Assembly (NCBI GenBank): GCA_963457665.1
Contig: OY735224.1
Coordinates: forward strand, 40,865,114-40,929,113
DNA length: 64,000 nt
Reading direction: 5' to 3'
Origin: Thysanoteuthis rhombus
Taxonomy: Eukaryota; Mollusca; Cephalopoda; Oegopsida; Thysanoteuthidae
Shown here: in pieces, positions 57,700 through 64,000 of the stretch
Numbering within the stretch: position 1 is the first letter of the stretch
Layout of the letters: every line of letters begins with the position of its first letter
Made by a program: the position numbers and the translations under genes
The notes under the pieces: model-generated
Database searches by the model: none
Told to the model about the DNA's origin: nothing
The model's input: only the letters and a program-made list of their open reading frames with translations

Positions 57700-59350
57700 A
57701 ACACTTCTAATCTTGAGTGGATGAACATCTGTGAAGAAACAAAAATACTGATGTATGAACTTTACAGCACTTACTAAGATTTTTGTAACTTCTTTGTATG
57801 AAATTTAGTAACATGATTACCTCATCTTGTATACTTCACAAAGTTAATAATTCGAGTATAAGTATAACTATGGAATCTATAGTGAAGTAATTAATGATAT
57901 TGTTTAAAACTTAACATGACTCGGTTTTGAGCCATGGAACATGTTTACCTTTTTACATCCAATTGGATACTATGTCACACTTTTTATAATTTAACTAGCA
58001 GTAAACCCACCCTATCAGGCACTTTTCAGGTATTTCCAGTAGAAGCCATCTTTGGGGCAATTTTTCAGCTCAATCAGATTACGCTTTTGTTTTTTATCTC
58101 ATGTAGTTTTTTAATCATAAGCATACAAACTTATAATGATGTTAGAAGATTAAAGCTCATGATCAAGTTCTATCAATAATGTCCATGAAATCTGTTGATG
58201 TAAAATAAAGCACATCAACCTGATAGAATCATTAACCTGATTTGTTATGCATACTCATCTCACTAGCCATTATTGTAAGTTTGATTCTGAGTAAATGCTC
58301 TAAAAATTTTTTCTTGTACCAGACATAGCTTTATCCAAGTAAATCACTATCTAATATCATGCTTGATGTGACTAATAGAATACTTGAGTATTTCTTGATT
58401 GCTTGGTAGTGTGAATTTCAAGTGATTATTAAGATTGGTAATGTGATTCTATGGTAATTAGTTTGGTCTTTTTGAGTTTTATTACTAAATACAGGGTAGC
58501 ACTATAGTCACCTTCCATTTTAAAACTTGAATAACATTTTTTTATTTGAAGGTTAAGAAATTTCCCTTTTATAACTTGGAAATTACTTTGAATTGATTTT
58601 GGAATATAACATCATTTTCAGCTTCACAGAGTCAAACCCTTTCTAGGTAATGTTCAATGACAGCTCATTATTCATCTGGCTCCAATGCTCTATTTCTTGT
58701 TCAATCTTTTCCTTCAGTTCACGGGCAGTCAAATCTGTTGAACATGGCAGACAGTTAATATCTAATCAATATGAAATAAATTTGCAAAGCTGAAAATGGA
58801 AGGCATTGGCAGGATGTTACATTCCATAATTAGTTAAATGTATTTTTTGAGATCCAAAATAAAAAAGTCTGGAAGGAAAATCTTTTATCATAAAAATTAC
58901 TTGAAATGGAAAATGTGACTTTTGTGCCACCTGATACCAAATTGTAAGTTGATGAATGAGCATGTCAGCTTCAGGCCAAATCTTTCATGCAATCAAAGGT
59001 ATGTACTGTAGCTTGTTTTTTAAAAAAGAAATATTTTTAAAATGTGTGATAAATACCTAAATGCAAGTTAATATTTATGCTTCACTAAACTCTAAAATCT
59101 GTAACTTATATTTTGTTCAAGCCTCCATCCTATTATACATCAATTACATACATTCTTCCCCTTGTGATCCCAGATTTCCTTAATTCTTCCCTCGTTTTGA
59201 ATTGTCATCTAGTAATCTTTTCACATTTATACTTCCTATTATTCTCCTCTGACTGAAATTCTACCCCTCAGACTCAAGTCACTGCTTCAGATGATTGTTT
59301 TGAGGAATCTATTGAGCATTCAATAACGGTGACTTCCTCTTAGTCTTTTA
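57700..59350. other. No gene recognised
   Basis: AT-rich. An 81-codon plus frame (57934-58179) lacks any support. The upstream end of the hAT fossil may lie here. Confidence 0.4.
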
Positions 59351-59353
59351 GAG

Positions 59354-59832
59354 CAGGGTTCTTCAAACTTTTTCGATGACGATCCTGTTTAATTTGGTGC
59401 AATAACCTCACAACCCAATGACATATAATAAACAATCCATCTTATCTGAGGGTTAGGGCATAAACTTAATACAACTATAGAAAGGACCACTTTACGCTAT
59501 AAGTTTAAATGCAAATGAACTTGTGTCCATTTCAAAAGCATAGATGTGTGGAATGTAATTGTTGTACCTGTATGAATTGTCTTGCATTCTGCCTCTCTAT
59601 CCCTTTATACCTCTTTTGTCATTTTCAACCATGTTAAGGCTATTACTGGTGGAATTTGATTAGTTCTACAAATAGATCATTGATGACAAGGATAATAATA
59701 AGATTAGATATATTTATATTTCAAATCTTAATCATTTCATCGTCATCAATAGTTTTCTCTCTTTTCCTATTTGTTTATTTATTGAGAAGCTGTGACCTAC
59801 TAATAGGTCAGAACCCATATTTGAGAACCCTG
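59354..59832. mobile_element. hAT-type MITE with perfect 8-bp target duplication
   Basis: Begins CAGGGTTCTTCAAAC and ends, on the other strand, CAGGGTTCTCAAAT. The flanking octamers TTTTAGAG at 59346-59353 and 59833-59840 are identical. Length 479 bp, no coding capacity. Confidence 0.9.
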
Positions 59833-59840
59833 TTTTAGAG

Positions 59841-62055
59841 TGCTATTCAACCAGATTTCAAGTACATGTTTGTATTCTGCTGTCAGTTCATATTAAATGA
59901 TTATCTTGGAATGATGAGTCAGTATTTTTTCTTTAACTGTTTTTTAATTCTTTGAGAAATGAAAGTTTGTATTCAAGTCAAAATATTACGTTACCAAGAA
60001 ATACAGCTTTCTCAAATGATGAGATATAAAAAATCTCAAAATATTATCTGAAAGGAAATGACAAATTACAATCTTAATAGATAACACTTTCATAGCTATC
60101 AATTTTTATTGTCAATATCATATATATTTGTGTATAATACATACTTTTTCACTGATTTTTAAACCTAAAACTCAGGGATGCATGTCATGCATGAAACTCA
60201 AGTTTGCAGTGAAGTATAAAGTTATAATTAATATATTAAATTTTTTATAAAAACAATTGTAAAAAAATAAAAGAATTATTTTTATATGGATCAGCACTTC
60301 TGCCTGGCTTAAAGTATATATGCAGTCTGCCAGGGATCAGTATCATCCCCCAGGCCTCTCCATAGGTTCAGAGTATAATTTCTGTGCACTCGGACTGGGA
60401 TCAAATTGTTTCTCTCATACATAGTAAAGAACAACAAATGCAGTTGCACAAGCTAAAGAATACCAGCAATGTCTTTGCAAGAGAAATGTTGCAAAGTTCC
60501 TATGACAATGAGGAACACAATCCAATGTAAAATCAGCTTATCCCTATATGAAAAAAATGATAAACATCAAAATGCATTCTGGAAATAAACTATAAAAGAA
60601 TGTTTAATAATTTTTGCATAATTCACATTGAATCATCTTCTATTACTGAAATGTACATATATACTTTGCATAAATGAATCACTGTAGCTCACACCTGTAC
60701 CAGGATTAATTATCTAAAATAATGAACTTTTATCTGAAATTATCCAAAAAAAAACAAAAAAACAACACGGGCACAAGATTTGGACATTGTTTATCCAAAA
60801 TGACCATAGAGACCTAAAAAAACCCTTTTTGGTGCAAAGTTGGTTTACTTGTGCAAATTCTCAAGATTGTTGCCCTCAAAATGTGAACAGAAGCACTCGA
60901 GGGCAAATACATGTAGACAGATGTACAAAAAAGGAAAAATCTCTAATCCACTTGGCTGGTTGGTTGGGCCAGCCATTTGTGGGGCCATGTTGATTTGATA
61001 TATATGTGTATATACTACGTAATGCATATATTTCCTCAATTTGTAACAAACATACAGAAAAAAAGAATGAAAACGGATTTGATCTGTTGTAGATGTTTAA
61101 TCACTGGGCTCAATATTCAACACAGTAAAAAGAGCTATTGATATAGGGAAAAAAAAAAAAATTATATATATGTATGATTTTATGTTGTAATGTGAGTGAT
61201 TTTAGTTATGAAAAGTAAAATTTGTCCCTTTCTTTCAATATTATCTATATAAATATTATTTCATCTTTTACTTACTTTATCCCAGAAATTTGAACTCGCA
61301 ACTTCTCTCAACTAAACTTTCCTCCTTGTGGCACTACACTGTTCTTCCGCTAAATCAGTATGAAAATATTAGAAGGTACCAATTCCGGCATCTGCTTGGC
61401 TATTGTCTCATAAAACACTACAATGATGGAATTTAGGAGCCTTAAACTTCTTCAGCCTTAGCATTCTTCTGGGTAGAGGTGCTTATGGGGCTTGTATTTC
61501 TATGCTAGGTTTGCGTATTAGATTATTCAACAAAAGCGTATGAACTGATTCATTCAATTTTTGTATTTTTTAATGCTTCATTCCATAATTGTTGATGTCC
61601 TTTTTATTACCTCAATATGTGATCTACCATTCCTGATTTCATAGTCTCACCATGTTTTTTTGATGTTATCTTCAAGCCTTAACTTCAGGGAGCAGCTGGT
61701 TTTGCTTTTGTATACCCTGCTGCAATTTTATGAGGTGTTGTACACAAAGTTCTTGGTTATACTTTCTTCTGGTGGTAGCTTGAGTTTTGTGAGGCAGCTT
61801 GTTTTCTTTGATGGTAGATGCTGATGGTATGTATACTAGGTAGTTATTTCTTTGTTGCTTATGTGGATCATCTCATGTTGATAGCTCTTTGAGTTGCCTC
61901 TTACCCCATTGTTGTATTTTTTCTTTTCTTTTTACACTAGTGGAAATCTAAGTGTAGATACTGTCTTGTAAATATCAGTTTACAATGAAACAAATGTCTT
62001 GAATCATTGTTCTAAAAGGTAGGCCCCATCTGTCTTCTTTCTTTATCTGAACTGT
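59841..62055. other. No gene recognised
   Basis: AT-rich. The next TLK exon, which should begin at the coiled coil, was not seen. Only a tRNA-like remnant at 61280-61365 stands out. Confidence 0.4.
61280..61365 (-). repeat. tRNA-like SINE remnant
   Basis: Minus strand TTTAGCGGAAGAACAGTG then GCGAGTTCAAATTTCTGG, A- and B-box-like, spaced a little wider than in a tRNA. Confidence 0.35.
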
Positions 62056-62059
62056 AACA

Positions 62060-62190
62060 CTACAGTAGTCTCCCTTTATGGTGTGAATTTTTGGGTCCGA
62101 GAGAGACAACCTCTCTATAACTGAATTGCGGATAATCAAATGTTAATTATGAGTGCTAAACCAGTTCATTGGTGAACAAAGGTGTTGTTT
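62060..62190 (+). repeat. Dispersed repeat R4, copy 2
   Basis: ACAGTAGTCTCCCTTTATGG, GAGAGAGACAACC, GCGGATAATCAAATG and TAATTATGAGTGCTAAA align with 55655-55785. Confidence 0.65.
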
Positions 62191-62194
62191 TAGT

Positions 62195-63535
62195 CATAAA
62201 ATAAAAAGAAATTATGTGCAAAATATCATGCTATTATCTTAATCAATTGCAAATTGAAGGAATTTAATATCTTATTCATATCAAATAAGTCTTTTGATGA
62301 AATCCTGTTTTTATTTGCAATTTTCTGGATGAATAGGTGATAAAATAGTTGAAAATGTTGGGGCTTAAACACACTGCAATATGTAGAAGTTCATATGGTC
62401 CAGTGTTTACATTTGCACATCTTCCTAATGTAGACAGAGGATTAAGGTGTTATCCACGCATCACGCACCTAAATGTTAGTCCTTTATGCTACCATTCTTA
62501 AGGCCACTTCATTCAAGATATTAGCCATCCCCAATGATAGTGGTGATCCCATAACTATGTCTTCTTTTCTACCCTATATCAGATCTCATTGGGAAGTATG
62601 CTGTTTGCACACAGTATATTGACATTTCCACAAGGTAATAGTAGTGTTAGAAGTGATTCCAGTTTATATAAAACTTTTGGCTGAGCATTTAGTTTTTGAA
62701 CCAGAAGCATTCCCCTGGGACAGTAACCTTGTTGATAAAGACCAGGATAATGCTGCTCAAAGTTCATCTTCTTTCTAGAAGTCATGAGTTCAGTTCTTTA
62801 GCTAGATTTGTTTGATATGAAGGAGTACTGCCTGTAATGAGAACTGATTGGCAGAAAAGAGTTGTGAGTTGAAATCCCTGTGCTATACATGACAAAAAAG
62901 AAAGGTATGAAAATAACCATAATGACTAGTAGCTGTGACTGTTCATAGTGACCCTTGATGCCCAGCCCTTTCAAGGTCCAACTTTTGAACTCTTTCACCC
63001 TTTGCTGAGAAGGCCTGATTTTGAGTTGCCCTCTTAGCTCCCAATCCTTTCAAGCAACATTCTTACTTGGATTAAGTCATAGATTCCTTTCAAAAATTAA
63101 AGAAACAACAAACATAACTATGTTCGCTGAAAAGATAAAGCTGAAAAGAATTGAATAATTATATCATGTCTCAAAAATTCAGATAGAAATAGTGTACGAG
63201 GTTAATAACTTGTCATTATGGGTTGCTATAAGCAAGATAATTTATTAAAGCTGATATAACATCATAAATGCCTACTGTTTTCATTTTAACTTTGATTACT
63301 ACTTGTAATTTTTTGTTATTTGTTTTCTGAAATAGTCAAGTTGAATCTTTAAAAAAAAATATTCAGTTTTGAAAAGATTATGCCAGTTTTTAAACCTTGA
63401 CAAAAACTTTTATTTTCTAATTCAAATTGTAAGATTGTTATTTCACTTTGCAAACATTGACTACTTATTTGGAATCAGTTTTGGTTATCTTATCCTTCCT
63501 GCAGCACCGTATATTCACAAATTCAACTCGATTCC
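62195..63535. other. No gene recognised
   Basis: AT-rich unique sequence with only short unsupported frames. Confidence 0.4.
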
Positions 63536-63538
63536 GAG

Positions 63539-63806
63539 CAGGGCCAGCCATAGGGGTTCTGGTACCCCTGGCAAGCTGGACTCCGGCACCCTTGAAGTAT
63601 AGTATTATCTTCTATTCATGGAAAATCCGACTCCATCTTACGGAATTTTCTTATTTTGACTGTTTTTATTCTGTTAAATTCATTCATTTTCCCATCTTAA
63701 TATTTGTATTTGAAAAGTCCTACTGTCTCAGACACATGACAAGCACCCCCTTGAACTTGGCATCTTGGGTGACAACCCGTGTTGCAGATACCTGGGGCCG
63801 GTCTTG
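63539..63806 (+). mobile_element. hAT-like MITE family 4, copy 2
   Basis: Ends CAGGGCCAGCC and, on the other strand, CAAGACCGGCC (8 of 11). Flanking octamers ATTCCGAG and GTTCCAAG match at 6 of 8. The interior is the reverse complement of 38476-38792. A 129-codon frame (63448-63837) spans it and is therefore not a gene. Confidence 0.8.
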
Positions 63807-64000
63807 GTTCCAAGATAGCTTCACTTTTTATTTCTAGTAAAAACCCTCCTTTCCTTCTTTACTTTAAAAAAATTATTATTATTTTACTTTGATATTCCTC
63901 TGTATTTTCTTATCATTATATCAAAGTTTGTCATCCCCCATCATTATTAAACATCATCTCAATCAATTCTTCCTACTGTATGCCCTCCTTTGACAATCTC

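Larger units (their letters stand above)
27992..64000 (+). other. TLK: TLK gene, partial (four N-terminal exons seen)
   Basis: Gene-level entry. Four exons at 27992-28076, 30016-30077, 48382-48462 and 54371-54499 join into one frame of 119 codons with no stop. Exon phases run 0-1, 1-0, 0-0, 0-0. The deduced peptide follows the order of the TLK1/TLK2 N-terminus: TPxK stretch, basic RKRK cluster, KIxxYF block, Ser/Pro-rich linker ending in a Cys/Ser patch just before the coiled coil. TLKs are nuclear Ser/Thr kinases that phosphorylate the histone chaperone ASF1 during S phase. The coiled coil and kinase domain are not seen up to 64000, so the gene continues rightwards. Introns seen are 1.9, 18.3 and 5.9 kb. 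Identification is by motif order only. Confidence 0.78.

Noticed and set aside
63448..63837. 129-codon plus-strand ORF
   Set aside because: It spans the MITE at 63539-63806, whose other copy (38476-38792) is inverted and has no matching frame.
54500..64000. Search for the next TLK exon (coiled coil, TQSDLT / RANCDLRRQI region)
   Set aside because: No open stretch with such residues and splice sites was seen, so the next exon is probably outside the window.

Overview
Eukaryotic, animal nuclear DNA: AT-rich and intron-dominated, with consensus GT-AG splice sites, long (TA)n and (CA)n arrays, tRNA-derived SINEs, RTE and Penelope retroelement fragments, and decayed Tc1/mariner and hAT transposons. 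No operons, ribosome binding sites, rRNA, intact tRNA or CRISPR were seen. The repeat mix suggests a mollusc, possibly a cephalopod such as Octopus. This is inference and was not checked by any search. The one host gene I can support lies on the plus strand. Four short exons (27992-28076, 30016-30077, 48382-48462, 54371-54499) join in one open frame of 119 codons with compatible phases and good splice sites. Their product matches the N-terminal regulatory region of Tousled-like kinase (TLK): a TPxK stretch, a basic RKRKRK nuclear localisation signal, the TLK-type KKINEYF block (KISDYFE in vertebrates), then Ser/Pro/Gln-rich sequence. The coiled coil and kinase domain must lie beyond 64000. Whether 1-27991 is TLK intron or intergenic cannot be decided. 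Layout: 1-27991 holds no recognised host exon, but has SINEs, an RTE fragment, several foldback elements, three MITE families, degenerate tandem repeats and a Tc1/mariner fossil (22238-23160). Intron 28077-30015 has dispersed repeats and a large Penelope-related foldback. The 18.3-kb intron 30078-48381 carries a nearly perfect 153-nt SINE hairpin (34417-34735), small palindromic MITEs, hAT MITEs and an antisense open frame with signal-peptide features. Intron 48463-54370 has long TA arrays, a mariner fossil, an antisense RTE fragment and a Penelope GIY-YIG endonuclease remnant. The segment after 54500 has an antisense hAT transposase fossil and two hAT-type MITEs, one with a perfect 8-bp target duplication. 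The most interesting signals are the set of foldback elements in the TLK region (several combining long inverted arms with a hammerhead-like CTGAWGA...GAAA motif and a Penelope link), the 153-nt SINE hairpin as a likely dsRNA/ADAR substrate, and an ~84-bp palindromic MITE family whose copies abut TA/CA microsatellites.
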